Assembly (NCBI RefSeq): GCF_001583415.1
Contig: NZ_CP014475.1
Location: 744,001 to 808,000 of the forward strand
From: Mycolicibacterium phlei
Lineage (GTDB): Bacteria; Actinomycetota; Actinomycetes; Mycobacteriales; Mycobacteriaceae
Reading direction: 5' to 3'
Length of the DNA: 64,000 nucleotides
The position numbers were made by a program, and so were the translations under genes. The notes beneath the pieces were generated by a model. It ran no database searches and was not told the origin of the DNA. It was given only the letters and a program-made list of their open reading frames with translations. Positions 1 to 10,220 of this stretch are shown one piece after another (position 1 is the stretch's first letter; each line of letters opens with the position of its first letter).

Positions 1-274
1 CACCGTCGGGGCCGCAGTTCTCGTCGAATCGCACCGTCAGCGCGTCCTCGGGGGGTCTGCGCACCACGACGACCTGCTCGCCGTCGTCGGCCAGCACCGC
101 GCCATCGTGTAGAAACGTGCCGCGCGGCAGCATGATTCGCACCCGCAGGCCCGAGTCGGTGACGACGACCTGCCGGTGTTTTCCGGCGTCACCCCACCCG
201 ATGTCGACGTAGTGACGGCTCCGGCCGGCGAACCGGTCCTCATCGATGTCGCCGATGACGGCCTCCACCAGCAT
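1..274 (-). CDS. ureE: Urease accessory protein UreE, nickel metallochaperone (C-terminus beyond the window)
   Basis: UreE delivers nickel to the urease apoenzyme together with UreG, UreD and UreF. The visible 91 codons begin [17 protein letters not shown] and contain the UreE-like beta-rich stretch LPRGTFLHDGAVLADDGEQ followed by a run of hydrophobic residues (VVVVRRPPEDALTVRF). The ATG at 274 overlaps the TGA of ureD by one base, so it is translationally coupled to the urease operon. The gene runs off the left edge, so the C-terminal metal-binding tail cannot be judged. The identification rests on local sequence character and position; a longer sequence would settle it. Confidence 0.8.
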   Translation of the reverse strand, partial: MLVEAVIGDIDEDRFAGRSRHYVDIGWGDAGKHRQVVVTDSGLRVRIMLPRGTFLHDGAVLADDGEQVVVVRRPPEDALTVRFDENCGPDG

Positions 275-1098
275 CAGACCTGCACCTCCTTGACCAGTAC
301 GAGATCGCGTGCGGCGTCGACGAGTTGCACGCGGGTGCGGTGCAGCGCGGGCGCCTGCCGCGCCGACACCCGCACGAACACCCCCGTCGCGTCCGGCAAC
401 AGGCCCGCACCCGCACGGCAACCGGCCACGCCGTCGAGCACTGCCCGCAGCCGCTCCAGCAGCGTGTCGGCCGGCCGTCCGGGCGTGACCGCGACGAACG
501 TCGCCAGATAGTCGTCGACGAGCGAGGCGGGCAACCCCGCCTCCCGGGGCCGGATGAGCTGCCGGTCACGTGCCACGACACGACCACCGGTGCGCACCGT
601 GAACGCGCTGTCATAGCAGGCGTATCCGAACCGCTCACCGTGTGCGATCCGGCCCGCCGCCACCGCTTCCCAGCCGAGGTATGCCCCACCGGGTTCGACA
701 TCGATCGCCAGCCGCTGGGTGAACGTGGCCCCGCTGTGCGGGATCACGGTCTGCGGGTAGTACTCCAGCACCGCACCGGCAGCGACCGTGAACGCCAACT
801 GGTGGTGGGCGCCGGGCCCGTCGCCGGCGAACACCTGGGTGGCCGCCTGGGTGGTCAGGTGCAGGTGGCTGCCGGGCTGGCAGCGCACCTCGGTGTGCAG
901 GTCGTCGTCGGGAAACGTTCCGCCACTGGGGCTCTGCACGCACAGCGTCGCGGCCCCCGGGTAGTCGGGGTCGCAGTGCAGCGCGGTGGTGACGCGTTGC
1001 GGGTAGCGCTGGCGCAGCGCTGCCACGCGGGTTCGGCCCGACGCGTCGGCAACGGCGTCGACGCTCAGTTCCCCGGCGCGGATCGCCGGGGCGGTCAC
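274..1098 (-). CDS. ureD: Urease accessory protein UreD (UreH family)
   Basis: UreD is the scaffold that binds apo-urease and recruits UreF and UreG for nickel insertion. The protein is about 274 residues, the usual size. It carries family-typical stretches such as [13 protein letters not shown] and [20 protein letters not shown] start it at the GTG at 1098, which overlaps the ureG stop as GTGA; a longer reading frame upstream is only the shadow of ureG. It ends by overlapping the ureE start. Gene order here is ureAB-ureC-ureG-ureD-ureE. ureF is not between ureC and ureG, where many mycobacteria have it, and may lie further left, outside the window. Confidence 0.92.
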   Translation of the reverse strand: MTAPAIRAGELSVDAVADASGRTRVAALRQRYPQRVTTALHCDPDYPGAATLCVQSPSGGTFPDDDLHTEVRCQPGSHLHLTTQAATQVFAGDGPGAHHQLAFTVAAGAVLEYYPQTVIPHSGATFTQRLAIDVEPGGAYLGWEAVAAGRIAHGERFGYACYDSAFTVRTGGRVVARDRQLIRPREAGLPASLVDDYLATFVAVTPGRPADTLLERLRAVLDGVAGCRAGAGLLPDATGVFVRVSARQAPALHRTRVQLVDAARDLVLVKEVQV

Positions 1099-1709
1099 GG
1101 GACCGCCAGCATCGCGCCGTCCAGAAGACGCGCGGTGAGCTCGTCGAGGCCGACTCCCGAGCGCAGGTCGGTGAACACGGTCGGTTTGACCGGGCGGGCC
1201 ACGGCGCAGTCGCGGCGCATCGACTCGAGGTCGGCGCCGACCAGCGGCGCGAGGTCGATCTTGTTGACCACCAACAGGTCCGCCTGCAGCAACCCGATGC
1301 CGTTCTTGCGCGGGATGTCGTCGCCGGCCGCGGTGTCGATGACGAACACCCAGTAGTCGACGAGGTCGGAGGTGAACGTCGCGGCCAGGTTGTCGCCGCC
1401 CGACTCGATCAGGATCACGTCCAGATCGGGGAAATCCCGGCAGAGCCGCTGAGCGGCAGCCAGATTCGCCGACGGATCCTCCCGGATCGCGGTGTGCGGA
1501 CACGCACCGGTCTCAACCGCCACCACCCGGTCGGGGTCGATGACGCCGCTGCGCCGTACCCGCTGCGCATCCTCGTCGGTGACCAGGTCGTTGGTGATCA
1601 CCGCGACGCTCAGGCCGGCATCACCGAGCCTGGGCACCAGCGTCTCCACCAGGCGTGTCTTGCCGGACCCGACGGGCCCGCCGATCCCGATCCTGACGAC
1701 GTCGACCAT
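1095..1709 (-). CDS. ureG: Urease accessory GTPase UreG
   Basis: UreG is a SIMIBI-class GTPase that drives nickel loading of urease. The 204-residue protein has a P-loop at residues 11-18 (GPVGSGKT), the CPH metal-binding motif in [12 protein letters not shown] near residue 70, and the base-recognition motif VNKID. These are all expected features of an active UreG. It begins 10 bases after the ureC stop and overlaps ureD by 4 bases (GTGA). UreG is intact here, whereas ureF is not adjacent. Confidence 0.97.
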   Translation of the reverse strand: MVDVVRIGIGGPVGSGKTRLVETLVPRLGDAGLSVAVITNDLVTDEDAQRVRRSGVIDPDRVVAVETGACPHTAIREDPSANLAAAQRLCRDFPDLDVILIESGGDNLAATFTSDLVDYWVFVIDTAAGDDIPRKNGIGLLQADLLVVNKIDLAPLVGADLESMRRDCAVARPVKPTVFTDLRSGVGLDELTARLLDGAMLAVP

Positions 1710-1719
1710 GTTCTCCTCG

Positions 1720-3435
1720 CTACTTCAGCGTGTAACGGCGCCCGAGCGGCACCCGGCTCATCGGTGTGCTGACACACGGTTGCCCGTCGACCGTGACGCG
1801 GTAGGTGTCCGGGTCGATCGTGATCTCGGGCAGGTAGTCGTTGTGCAGCAGATCGGCCTTGGACAGCGCCCGGGCGCCGCGGCACGCCACCAGCGGTGTC
1901 TGCAGCCCCAACCGGTCGCCCAGGCCCGCCTCCACGGCCGCGGCCGCCACGAAGTTCACCGAGACGTCCGACGGGGTGCGGCCGTATGCCGCCCACTGCG
2001 GGCGGTAGCGCAGCGGCTCGCAGGTCATCAGCGACGCGTTGGCCTCACCCATCACCGACCATGCCGGGAACCCGCCCTTGAACACCACCTCGGGCCGGAT
2101 GCCGAAGAACTTCGGTTCCCACAGCACGATGTCGGCCAGCTTGCCCGGCTCCAGCGAGCCGACCTCGTGGTCGATGCCGAACAGCCTGGCCGGGTTGATG
2201 GTCAACTTGGCGATGTAGCGCAGGATCCGGGCGTTGTCCGCGCCGGTGCCCTCGTCGGCCGGTAGCGCGCCGCGGGTGGCGCGCATGTGCGACGCCAGTT
2301 GCCATGTCCGCGCGATCGTCTCACCGATGCGGCCCATGCCCTGCGAGTCGGAGCCCATCGCCGAGATCGCGCCCAGGTCGTGCAGAACGTCCTCGGCGGC
2401 GATGGTCTCGCGGCGGATTCGTGATTCGGCGAACGCCACGTCCTCGGGGATGCGCGGGTTGAGGTGGTGGCACACCATCACCATGTCGAGGTGCTCGTCG
2501 AAGGTGTTGAGCGTGTACGGGTTCGTCGGGTTGGTCGACGACGGCAGGCAGTACGGCTCGCCGACGACACGCATGATGTCGGGTGCGTGGCCGCCACCGG
2601 CGCCCTCGGCGTGGTAGGTGTGGATCGGCCGGCCGCCGATCGCGGCCATCGTGTCCTCGAAGAACCCCGACTCGTTGAGGGTGTCGGTGTGGATCTGCAC
2701 CTGCAGGTCCAGTTCGTCACCGGCGTCAAGAGAGGCGCGGATCGCCGCCGGGGTGGCCCCCCAGTCCTCGTGGATCTTGAAGCCGATCGCACCGGCCAGG
2801 CCCTGCTCGATCAGCGGTGTGGTGCTCGACGCGCTGCCGTTCCCGATGAACCCGAAGTTCATCGGGAACGCCTCGGCGGCCCGCAGCATCCGCGCCAGGT
2901 TGTTCGGCCCCGAGGAGGTGATGCCGACGGTGACCGGGCCGAGCCCGCCGCCGATCATCGTGGTGACGCCGCTGGAGATCGCCTCCTCGACCAGTCCCGC
3001 GCTGTCGAAGTGCACGTGCACGTCGATGGCGCCCGCGGTCGCGATCATGCCCTCGCCCGAGCGGATGTCGGTGCCCGCGCCGATGATCATGCCGGGGTCG
3101 ACGCCGTCCATCGTCCGGGGGTTGCCCGACTTGCCGATGCCTGCGATGCGGCCGTCGCGAATACCGATGTCCGCCTTACGGATTCCGAGGACCGCGTCGA
3201 TGATCAGCACGTTGGTGATGACGAAATCCAGTGCGCCCTCACCGTTGGTGATGTCGCCGTGCACGGCCATTCCCTCGCGCATGGTCTTGCCGCCGCCGAA
3301 CACCGACTCGTCGCCGTACACGGTCGCGTCGTGCTCGACCTTGGCCAGCAGTTCGGTGTCGGCCAGCCGGACCCGGTCACCGGTGGTGGGTCCGTACAGT
3401 TCGGCGTAGTGCCGGCGGGAGATGCGGTGTGCCAT
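1720..3435 (-). CDS. ureC: Urease alpha subunit UreC, catalytic
   Basis: UreC carries the di-nickel site that hydrolyses urea to ammonia and carbamate in the cytoplasm. All ligands are visible: H140 and H142 (in [10 protein letters not shown]), the lysine to be carbamylated K220 and H222 (GFKIHEDWG), H249, H275 ([11 protein letters not shown]) and D363 (GSDSQGMG). The flap carries C322-H323 (MVCHHLN), with H323 the catalytic histidine. At 571 residues it is full length. It begins directly after the ureAB stop. Nothing suggests loss of activity. Confidence 0.98.
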   Translation of the reverse strand: MAHRISRRHYAELYGPTTGDRVRLADTELLAKVEHDATVYGDESVFGGGKTMREGMAVHGDITNGEGALDFVITNVLIIDAVLGIRKADIGIRDGRIAGIGKSGNPRTMDGVDPGMIIGAGTDIRSGEGMIATAGAIDVHVHFDSAGLVEEAISSGVTTMIGGGLGPVTVGITSSGPNNLARMLRAAEAFPMNFGFIGNGSASSTTPLIEQGLAGAIGFKIHEDWGATPAAIRASLDAGDELDLQVQIHTDTLNESGFFEDTMAAIGGRPIHTYHAEGAGGGHAPDIMRVVGEPYCLPSSTNPTNPYTLNTFDEHLDMVMVCHHLNPRIPEDVAFAESRIRRETIAAEDVLHDLGAISAMGSDSQGMGRIGETIARTWQLASHMRATRGALPADEGTGADNARILRYIAKLTINPARLFGIDHEVGSLEPGKLADIVLWEPKFFGIRPEVVFKGGFPAWSVMGEANASLMTCEPLRYRPQWAAYGRTPSDVSVNFVAAAAVEAGLGDRLGLQTPLVACRGARALSKADLLHNDYLPEITIDPDTYRVTVDGQPCVSTPMSRVPLGRRYTLK

Positions 3436-4140
3436 TCACGCCTCCTTCGCGGCGTCGAGGAATCCGAGCGCGCGGATCCGGTCCAGTTGTCCGCCGGTGA
3501 CCGCACCGGATGTCGCACCGTTGGTGACGTCGTTCTGGCCGACGACGATCTGTTCGCCGCCGTAGCGGGTCAAGGCGACCTCCTGTGTCTCGCCGGGTTC
3601 GAATCGGACCGCCGTTCCGGACGGGATGTCCAGGCGCATACCGAAACTCGCCGCACGGTCGAACCGCAGCGCCCGGTTCACCTCGAAGAAGTGGAAGTGC
3701 GAACCCACCTGGATCGGCCGATCCCCGGTGTTCTCCACCGTCAGCGTGACGGACGCGCGGCCGGCATTGAGCTCGAGTTCGCCGTCGGCGGGCAGGATTT
3801 CGCCTGGCACGACGTCCGGCTCGGTCGTCGTGGTGCCGGGGCGGATGGCGTCGTGCACGGTCACCAGCTTCTGCCCGTCGTCGAAGAACGCCTCGACCTG
3901 AATCGAGCCGAGAAGCGCGGCCACCCCGGGCATCACGTCGTCGTCGGTCAGGATCGACGCCCCGTGCGCGGCGGCCTCGGCGACCGTGGCGCCGGCGCGG
4001 GCGGCCTCACACACCTCGTCGGCGATGAGCGCCCGGGCCTCGGCGTAGCTCAGGGCCAGGCCGGCCGCGCGCCGCTTGCGCGCGAGCTCGGCGGCCAGGA
4101 ACAACAGCAGTCGGTCCTCGTCCTTGGGAGTCAGATGCAT
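3436..4140 (-). CDS. ureAB: Fused urease gamma-beta subunit (UreAB)
   Basis: This 234-residue protein joins the two small structural subunits of urease in one chain. The gamma part is about residues 1-100 (starting [20 protein letters not shown]). The beta part is about residues 108-225 and includes [17 protein letters not shown] and [17 protein letters not shown]. Most bacteria, and M. tuberculosis as I recall, keep ureA and ureB separate; fusions are known elsewhere, for example in Helicobacter. The start is ATG at 4140, one base after the urtA stop, so urtA and the structural genes are almost certainly cotranscribed. Confidence 0.95.
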   Translation of the reverse strand: MHLTPKDEDRLLLFLAAELARKRRAAGLALSYAEARALIADEVCEAARAGATVAEAAAHGASILTDDDVMPGVAALLGSIQVEAFFDDGQKLVTVHDAIRPGTTTTEPDVVPGEILPADGELELNAGRASVTLTVENTGDRPIQVGSHFHFFEVNRALRFDRAASFGMRLDIPSGTAVRFEPGETQEVALTRYGGEQIVVGQNDVTNGATSGAVTGGQLDRIRALGFLDAAKEA

Positions 4141-4141
4141 A

Positions 4142-5407
4142 TCAGCCCGTGATTCCCTCTGCCCACGGATAGCCCCGCAGGTACGGATCGGGTTCGATCG
4201 GCTGCGGCGACGCCCAGATCTGGTGGATCAGGCCGTCCTCACCGACCCGGCCGATGCGTGCGGTCTTGGTGACGTGATGGTTCTCGCCGTCGATGGTGAC
4301 CCTGCCCTCCGGCGCGTCGACGGTCAAACCGTCGGCCGCCTCCTGGATGTCCGGCACGGCGAACGAATTCGCCTTCTCCACCGTGGCTTTCCACAGCAGC
4401 ACCGCGGCGTAGGCCGACTCCATCGGATCCGAGGTCACTCGGTCGGCGCCGAACCGCTCCTTGAAGGCGGCGACGAACTCCTTGTTCTCCGGGGTGTCCA
4501 GCGTCTGGTAGTAGTTCCACGACGACAGCTGCCCGACGAGGATCGGGGCGCCGATGCTGCGCACCTCCTCGTCGCCGACGCACATCGACATCACCGGCAT
4601 CTTGTCCGGGGTCAGCCCGGAGTTGCGGTACTCGCGGAAGAACGCCACCAGCGAGTCGCCCACCACGACGTTGAAGATCGCGTCGGCGTCCGCGGAGCGG
4701 ATCTTGTTCATGATCGTGGAGAAGTCGGTGCTGCCGAGCGGGGTGTAGTCCTCGCCCTTGATCTCGATGCCGTTGGCCGCGGCGTAGGCCTTGACGATCG
4801 CGTTGGAGGTGCGTGGGAACACGTAGTCGCTGCCGACCAGGTACAGGGACTTGACGCCCTGTTCCTTGAGGTAGTCCAGCGCCGGGATGATCTGCTGGTT
4901 GGTGGTGGCCCCGGTGTAGAAGATGTTCGGCGAGTCCTCCAGGCCCTCGTACTGCTGGCCGTAGTACAGCAGCGCGTTCGCGTCCTCGAACACCGGCAGC
5001 ATCGCCTTGCGGCTTGCCGAGGTGTAGCCGCCGAACACCACTGCGACGCAATCGGAGTGGATCAGCTTCTGCGCCTTCTCCGCGAAGACGGTCGGCTCTG
5101 AGGCACCGTCCTCGCCGATGAGCTCGAGCTGCTTGCCCAGCACGCCTCCGGACTCGTTGATCTGCTCGACCGCCAGCGTGATCGCGTCGCGGATCACCGA
5201 CTCGCTGACCGCCAGGCCGCCGGACAGCGAGTTGATCGCCCCGACTTTGACGGTGTCGCCGGAGGTGTCGACGCAGCCCTCGGCGGCCGCGCCGGGACCG
5301 GCCTCACCCGCCCGGCTGCCGCAGCCGGCGATCATCAGGGAGGCGGTGAGGAGGGCGGCCGTCGCTGCGGTGAGCCGGCCGCGGGAATGTCTCGTAGACC
5401 CGAACAT
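4142..5407 (-). CDS. urtA: Urea ABC transporter substrate-binding protein UrtA
   Basis: This is a periplasmic-binding-protein-like lipoprotein that captures urea for an ABC importer. The N-terminus has a signal peptide with a lipobox ending at C29 (LMIAGCG). The mature 390 residues match the branched-chain amino acid/urea-binding fold, with typical UrtA stretches such as [34 protein letters not shown] and [18 protein letters not shown]. It is the first gene of the urease operon. The permease and ATPase genes urtBCDE that normally follow urtA are absent here: ureAB starts one base later. The partner subunits would have to be elsewhere in the genome. Confidence 0.93.
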   Translation of the reverse strand: MFGSTRHSRGRLTAATAALLTASLMIAGCGSRAGEAGPGAAAEGCVDTSGDTVKVGAINSLSGGLAVSESVIRDAITLAVEQINESGGVLGKQLELIGEDGASEPTVFAEKAQKLIHSDCVAVVFGGYTSASRKAMLPVFEDANALLYYGQQYEGLEDSPNIFYTGATTNQQIIPALDYLKEQGVKSLYLVGSDYVFPRTSNAIVKAYAAANGIEIKGEDYTPLGSTDFSTIMNKIRSADADAIFNVVVGDSLVAFFREYRNSGLTPDKMPVMSMCVGDEEVRSIGAPILVGQLSSWNYYQTLDTPENKEFVAAFKERFGADRVTSDPMESAYAAVLLWKATVEKANSFAVPDIQEAADGLTVDAPEGRVTIDGENHHVTKTARIGRVGEDGLIHQIWASPQPIEPDPYLRGYPWAEGITG

Positions 5408-5501
5408 GGTGGTTGCCTTTGCTGTCGTGCCATCAGCGCAGGCACCGCGCTGTGCCCGTTGGTGTGGTCAGAGTAGGAAGGCGCTCCCGGGCCGGGCTAT
5501 G

Positions 5502-5521
5502 GGGAAAATCTCCTAATTCCC
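5502..5521. promoter_or_regulatory. Inverted repeat GGGAA-N10-TTCCC between urtA and the LuxR gene
   Basis: Perfect 5-base arms (GGGAA at 5502-5506 and TTCCC at 5517-5521) lie in the 216-base divergent region. It could be an operator for the neighbouring LuxR-type protein, but the arms are short and this is inference. Confidence 0.3.
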
Positions 5522-5552
5522 GCGGCGCTGTTAGCCGGAGCGCCTCGTGCGT

Positions 5553-5568
5553 GAAACATGTTGGAAAC
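5553..5568. promoter_or_regulatory. Candidate GlnR half-box upstream of the urea/urease operon
   Basis: GAAAC at 5553-5557 and GAAAC at 5564-5568 are separated by six bases, which gives an AC-N9-AC spacing. That is the core pattern reported for the actinobacterial nitrogen regulator GlnR. It lies about 146 bases upstream of urtA. Nitrogen control of urea uptake and urease is expected. Only one such pair is seen, so the assignment is tentative. Confidence 0.4.
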
Positions 5569-5623
5569 ACGCTCTGTTGATGATGGGGCCCGACAGTGAA
5601 TCCGAATCCGAGGACATCGGAAG

Positions 5624-6637
5624 ATGACGGGCACGTACGCACAGGTGCTGGGAAGTACCGCGAGCCTTGAGACGCGCGCGCACGAGATGCTCGAGGCGCT
5701 CGCCGCCAAGGCGGTGTCGTCGGCGTCGGCGATCTCGCTGTGGGACCCGATCACCCGCAGTCATGTGACGCTGGCCAACCACGGCTACCCCGACCAGGTG
5801 ATGACCCACCTGAACACGTGGTTCATCGACCACGATCCGCTGTTCGACTCGATGCGCCGTCGCGACCTCGGAGCCCTGCGCTGGCGTGACTTTCCCAACT
5901 ACCGCGACACCTACTCGGTCACCGACGTGTTCACCCCTGCGGGGTTCGACGAGGGGCTGTCGGCGCGACTGGTCACCGCCGACGGCACCTACGCGGGCAC
6001 CATTCACGTCAACTGCGACAACCCGCGCTATCCCAGCGACGACGACGTCGTCGAGATCAACACGCTGCGCCGGCAGATGGCCGAACACCTGGACTTCTCG
6101 GTGCGCCCGCGGATGGTGGCCGAACTCGTCGCACCCGACGCCCAGGCGTGGGCGGTCGATCACGCCGGACGGACGCACCTGCTGCGGCTGGGCGACTTCG
6201 CCGCCCCGTGTGACGAGGCGCTCGTCGCCGACATGGCGCGGGCGGTGCTCGGACTGGGCGCGCCCCTGCGCCCGGAGGCGACCCGCTGGCACGACGGGTC
6301 CGCGTGGCTGTACGTGCGCCACATCTCCACCGCCTCGCGCTTCCGCGGCGACAGCCTCAGCGGGGTGATGCTGGTGAGTACGGCCGACCTGCCCCACGGC
6401 ATCACCGCGCGTGAGCTTGACGTGCTCACCCTCGCCGCGTTCGGCCTGACGAATAACCAGATCGCGGCGAGGCTCTTCATCAGCGCCCGCACCGCGGGCC
6501 ATCATGTCGAGAACGCGATGGTCAAACTCGGTGCCAGTAATCGGGCGTCCTGCGTGTCGCTGGCGATGTCGCTGGGCCTGGTCTCGGGTCGTGCGCTGCT
6601 GGACCTGCAGGTCGGCGAGGGCCGGCTGCCCGCCTGA
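5624..6637 (+). CDS. LuxR-family transcriptional regulator
   Basis: A 337-residue regulator divergent from urtA. The C-terminal 70 residues form a LuxR-type helix-turn-helix (HGITARELDVLTLAAFGLTN, then IAARLFISARTAGHHVENAM). The N-terminal part (residues about 20-250) resembles a GAF-like sensing region without a receiver domain or an ATPase domain. Position suggests it controls the urea/urease operon, itself, or both, through the shared 216-base region. The signal is unknown. In many LuxR proteins the HTH residue after ISxxT is V, whereas here it is A (ISARTAGHH), which is not unusual in this subfamily. Confidence 0.85.
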   Translation: MTGTYAQVLGSTASLETRAHEMLEALAAKAVSSASAISLWDPITRSHVTLANHGYPDQVMTHLNTWFIDHDPLFDSMRRRDLGALRWRDFPNYRDTYSVTDVFTPAGFDEGLSARLVTADGTYAGTIHVNCDNPRYPSDDDVVEINTLRRQMAEHLDFSVRPRMVAELVAPDAQAWAVDHAGRTHLLRLGDFAAPCDEALVADMARAVLGLGAPLRPEATRWHDGSAWLYVRHISTASRFRGDSLSGVMLVSTADLPHGITARELDVLTLAAFGLTNNQIAARLFISARTAGHHVENAMVKLGASNRASCVSLAMSLGLVSGRALLDLQVGEGRLPA

Positions 6638-6660
6638 TCCGGCGATACCGGTTCCGGGCC

Positions 6661-6692
6661 CCAACCGCGCCCCGGGCCAACCAAGCGGTTGG
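6661..6692. promoter_or_regulatory. Inverted repeat in the fadA promoter region
   Basis: CCAACCGC (6661-6668) is repeated in inverse as GCGGTTGG (6685-6692). The right part also forms a compact dyad (CCAAGC/GGTTGG with one mismatch). A TACGCT -10-like hexamer follows at 6703-6708. The layout suits a repressor site over the fadA promoter; the TetR gene downstream of fadB is a possible owner, by inference only. Confidence 0.4.
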
Positions 6693-6776
6693 GGGAGGCT
6701 GCTACGCTGCCGGACAGAGGGCGACCGTCCAGGTGGACGCGCGTCCCATAACCCCATCTGAACAGGAAATATCTTC

Positions 6777-7988
6777 ATGTCTGAAGAAGCCTTCATTTAC
6801 GAGGCCATTCGCACGCCTCGCGGTAAGAACAAGGGCGGCTCGCTGACCGAGGTCAAGCCGGTCAACCTGGTCGTCGGCCTGATCGACGAACTGCGTCGCC
6901 GCTACCCCGACCTTGACGAGAACCTGATCAGCGACCTGGTGCTGGGCTGTGTCTCGCCCGTCGGCGACCAGGGCGGCGACATCGCCCGCACCGCGACCCT
7001 GGTCGCGGGCCTGCCGGAGACCACCGGCGGTGTGCAGCTGAACCGGTTCTGCGCGTCCGGCCTGGAGGCCGTGAACATCGCCGCGCAGAAGGTGCGCTCC
7101 GGCTGGGACGACCTGGTGCTCGCCGGCGGCGTGGAGTCCATGAGCCGCGTCCCGATGGGTTCGGACGGCGGCGCCTGGGCCGGCGACCCGGAGACCAACT
7201 TCCGCGTCGGCTTCGTCCCGCAGGGCATCGGCGCCGACCTGATCGCCACCATCGAGGGCTTCTCCCGCGAGGACGTCGACGCCTACGCGCTGCGCAGCCA
7301 GCAGCGGGCCGCGGCGGCCTGGTCGGGCGGCTATTTCGCCAAGTCCGTCGTGCCGGTGCGTGACCAGAACGGTCTGGTCATCCTCGACCACGACGAGCAC
7401 ATGCGCCCCGACACCACGCTGGAGAGCCTGGCCAAGCTGAAGCCGGCGTTCGCCGACGTCGGCGCGATGGGCGGCTTCGACGATGTGGCGCTGCAGAAGT
7501 ACCACTTCGTCGAGAAGATCAACCACGTCCACACCGGCGGCAACAGCTCGGGCATCGTCGACGGCGCCGCGCTGGTGCTGATCGGCAGCGAGAAGGCCGG
7601 CACCTCGCAGGGCCTGACCCCGCGGGCGCGCATCGTCGCCACCGCCACCTCGGGTTCGGATCCGGTCATCATGCTCACCGGCCCGACCCCGGCCACCAAG
7701 AAGGTGCTGGACCGCGCCGGCCTGACGGTCGACGACATCGACCTGTTCGAGCTGAACGAGGCCTTCGCCTCGGTGGTGCTGAAGTTCCAGAAGGACCTCA
7801 ACATCCCCGACGAGAAGCTCAACGTCAACGGTGGCGCCATCGCGATGGGCCACCCGCTGGGCGCCACTGGCGCCATGATCACCGGAACCATGGTCGACGA
7901 GCTCGAGCGCCGGGGTGCCCGTCGCGCGCTGATCACGCTCTGCGTCGGCGGCGGCATGGGTGTCGCGACCATCATCGAGCGAGTCTGA
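6777..7988 (+). CDS. fadA: Acetyl-CoA acetyltransferase FadA (3-ketoacyl-CoA thiolase)
   Basis: FadA is the thiolase (beta) subunit of the fatty acid beta-oxidation trifunctional enzyme. It cleaves 3-ketoacyl-CoA with CoA to release acetyl-CoA. The 403-residue protein has the acyl-accepting C92 (NRFCASGLE), the GHPLGATGA histidine motif and the second cysteine in LCVGGGMG near the C-terminus. fadB follows 15 bases later, so the two subunits are cotranscribed. In M. tuberculosis the corresponding pair (Rv0859/Rv0860) forms an alpha2-beta2 complex. The ATG at 6777 is preceded by AGGAAA, a plausible ribosome binding site. Confidence 0.97.
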   Translation: MSEEAFIYEAIRTPRGKNKGGSLTEVKPVNLVVGLIDELRRRYPDLDENLISDLVLGCVSPVGDQGGDIARTATLVAGLPETTGGVQLNRFCASGLEAVNIAAQKVRSGWDDLVLAGGVESMSRVPMGSDGGAWAGDPETNFRVGFVPQGIGADLIATIEGFSREDVDAYALRSQQRAAAAWSGGYFAKSVVPVRDQNGLVILDHDEHMRPDTTLESLAKLKPAFADVGAMGGFDDVALQKYHFVEKINHVHTGGNSSGIVDGAALVLIGSEKAGTSQGLTPRARIVATATSGSDPVIMLTGPTPATKKVLDRAGLTVDDIDLFELNEAFASVVLKFQKDLNIPDEKLNVNGGAIAMGHPLGATGAMITGTMVDELERRGARRALITLCVGGGMGVATIIERV

Positions 7989-8003
7989 GAGGCCTGAAAA
8001 ACC

Positions 8004-10151
8004 ATGGCAGAGAACACCATCAAGTGGGACAAGGATGCCGACGGCATCGTCACCCTGACGCTGGACGACCCGACCGGCTCGGCCAACGTGATGAACGAGC
8101 ACTACCGCGAGTCCATGCACAACGCGGTGGAACGCCTTGCGGCCGAGAAGGATTCGATCACCGGTGTGGTGATCGCCAGCGCGAAGAAGACCTTCTTCGC
8201 CGGCGGTGACCTCAAGGGCATGATCACCGTGGGTCCCGAGGACGCCGCGGACATGTTCGCCGAGGTCGAGGCCATCAAGGCTGACCTGCGCAAGCTCGAG
8301 ACCCTCGGTGTGCCCGTCGTCGCCGCCATCAACGGCGCCGCGCTCGGCGGCGGCCTGGAGATCGCGCTGGCGACCCATCACCGCATCGCCGCCGACGTCA
8401 AGGGTTCGGTCATCGGCCTGCCCGAGGTCACCCTGGGCCTGCTGCCCGGCGGTGGCGGCGTGGCCCGCACCGTGCGGATGTTCGGCATCCAGAAGGCCTT
8501 CATGGAGATCCTGAGCCAGGGCACCCGGTTCAAGCCGGCCAAGGCCCTGGAAGTTGGACTCGTCGATGAGCTCGTCGGCTCCGTCGACGAGCTGATCCCG
8601 GCCGCCAAGGCGTGGATCAAGGCCAACCCCGAGGGTGGCGTGCAGCCCTGGGACCAGAAGGGCTACAAGATGCCCGGCGGCACGCCGAGCAGCCCCGGCC
8701 TGGCCTCGATCCTGCCGTCGTTCCCGGCGCTGCTGAAGAAGCAGCTCAAGGGTGCGCCGATGCCGGCGCCGCGGGCCATCCTGTCGGCCGCGGTCGAGGG
8801 TGCGCAGGTCGACTTCGACACCGCCACCCGCATCGAGAGCCGCTACTTCGTGGAGCTGGTCACCGGCCAGACCGCGAAGAACATGATCCAGGCGTTCTTC
8901 TTCGACCTGCAAACCATCAACGGTGGCGGGTCGCGTCCGGCCGGCATCCCCAAGCACGAGATCAAGAAGATCGGCGTGCTGGGCGCGGGCATGATGGGCG
9001 CCGGTATCGCCTATGTGAGCGCCAAGGCCGGCTTCGAGGTCGTGCTCAAGGACGTCTCGCTGGAGGCGGCCGAACGCGGTAAGGGCTACTCGGAGAAGAT
9101 CGAGGCCAAGGCCCTCGAGCGGGGTCGCACCACCAAGGAGAAGTCCGACGCGCTGCTGGCCCGCATCACGCCGACCGCCGACGCCGCGGACCTCAAGGGC
9201 GTCGACTTCGTGATCGAGGCCGTCTTCGAGAACCAGGAACTCAAGCACAAGGTGTTCCAGGAGATCGAGGACATCGTCGAGTCCAACGCCATCCTCGGGT
9301 CGAACACCTCCACGCTGCCGATCACCGGTCTGGCGACCGGCGTGAAGCGCCAGGAGGACTTCATCGGCATCCACTTCTTCTCCCCGGTCGACAAGATGCC
9401 GCTGGTCGAGATCATCAAGGGCGAGAAGACCTCCGACGAGGCGCTGGCCCGGGTGTTCGACTACACCCTGGCGATCGGCAAGACCCCGATCGTGGTCAAC
9501 GACAGCCGTGGCTTCTACACCAGCCGCGTCATCGGCACCTTCGTCAACGAGGCGCTGGCGATGCTCGGTGAGGGTGTGCCCGCGGCCAGCATCGAGCACG
9601 CGGGCGGACAGGCCGGCTACCCGGCTCCGCCGCTGCAGCTGTCCGACGAGCTCAACCTCGAGCTGATGCAGAAGATCGCGACCGAGACCCGCAAGGCCAC
9701 CGAGGCCGAGGGCAAGACCTACGAGCCGCATCCGGCCGAGCTGGTCGTCAACAAGATGATCGAGATCGGCCGCCCGTCGCGGCTCAAGGGCGCGGGCTTC
9801 TACGAGTACGTCGACGGCAAGCGCGTCGGCCTGTGGCCGGGCCTGGCCGAGACGTTCGGCGGCAACAACCTCGACATCCCGCTGCAGGACATGATCGACC
9901 GGATGCTGTTCGCCGAGGCGCTCGAGACCCAGAAGTGCATCGACGAGGGTGTGATCACCTCGACCGCCGACGCCAACATCGGCTCGATCATGGGCATCGG
10001 CTACCCGCCGTACACCGGCGGCACCGCGCAGTTCATCCAGGGCTACCAGGGTGAGCTGGGGATCGGCAAGGAGGCGTTCGTGGCGCGGGCCAAGCAGCTG
10101 GCCGAGCGCTACGGCGATCGCTTCAACCCGCCGGCGTCGCTGCTCAGCTAG
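8004..10151 (+). CDS. fadB: Fatty acid oxidation alpha subunit FadB (enoyl-CoA hydratase / 3-hydroxyacyl-CoA dehydrogenase)
   Basis: This 715-residue protein carries out hydration of enoyl-CoA and NAD-dependent oxidation of 3-hydroxyacyl-CoA. Residues about 10-200 are a crotonase domain with the oxyanion-hole sequences FFAGGDLKG and NGAALGGGLEIA and the catalytic GLPEVTLGLLPGGGG. A Rossmann NAD-binding motif, GVLGAGMMGAG, begins near residue 324. The dehydrogenase catalytic segment follows (FIGIHFFSPVDKMPLVEII), with a C-terminal helical domain. It forms a complex with FadA. A perfect 12-bp terminator hairpin lies 15 bases after its stop. Confidence 0.97.
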   Translation: MAENTIKWDKDADGIVTLTLDDPTGSANVMNEHYRESMHNAVERLAAEKDSITGVVIASAKKTFFAGGDLKGMITVGPEDAADMFAEVEAIKADLRKLETLGVPVVAAINGAALGGGLEIALATHHRIAADVKGSVIGLPEVTLGLLPGGGGVARTVRMFGIQKAFMEILSQGTRFKPAKALEVGLVDELVGSVDELIPAAKAWIKANPEGGVQPWDQKGYKMPGGTPSSPGLASILPSFPALLKKQLKGAPMPAPRAILSAAVEGAQVDFDTATRIESRYFVELVTGQTAKNMIQAFFFDLQTINGGGSRPAGIPKHEIKKIGVLGAGMMGAGIAYVSAKAGFEVVLKDVSLEAAERGKGYSEKIEAKALERGRTTKEKSDALLARITPTADAADLKGVDFVIEAVFENQELKHKVFQEIEDIVESNAILGSNTSTLPITGLATGVKRQEDFIGIHFFSPVDKMPLVEIIKGEKTSDEALARVFDYTLAIGKTPIVVNDSRGFYTSRVIGTFVNEALAMLGEGVPAASIEHAGGQAGYPAPPLQLSDELNLELMQKIATETRKATEAEGKTYEPHPAELVVNKMIEIGRPSRLKGAGFYEYVDGKRVGLWPGLAETFGGNNLDIPLQDMIDRMLFAEALETQKCIDEGVITSTADANIGSIMGIGYPPYTGGTAQFIQGYQGELGIGKEAFVARAKQLAERYGDRFNPPASLLS

Positions 10152-10166
10152 CGGTTTTACGTGCAG

Positions 10167-10194
10167 GGCCCCCGGGATCCGCATCCCGGGGGCC
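10167..10194 (+). terminator. Transcription terminator hairpin after fadB
   Basis: A perfect 12-bp stem (GGCCCCCGGGAT at 10167-10178 pairing with 10183-10194) with a CCGC loop lies just after fadB and is followed by TTCGCGTTG. It has a weak U-tract, as is usual in mycobacteria. Confidence 0.8.
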
Positions 10195-10220
10195 TTCGCG
10201 TTGTGAGTTACGGTGACCCC

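Noticed and set aside
10161..10220. Upstream start for the TetR gene
   Set aside because: The extension lies inside the fadB terminator hairpin.
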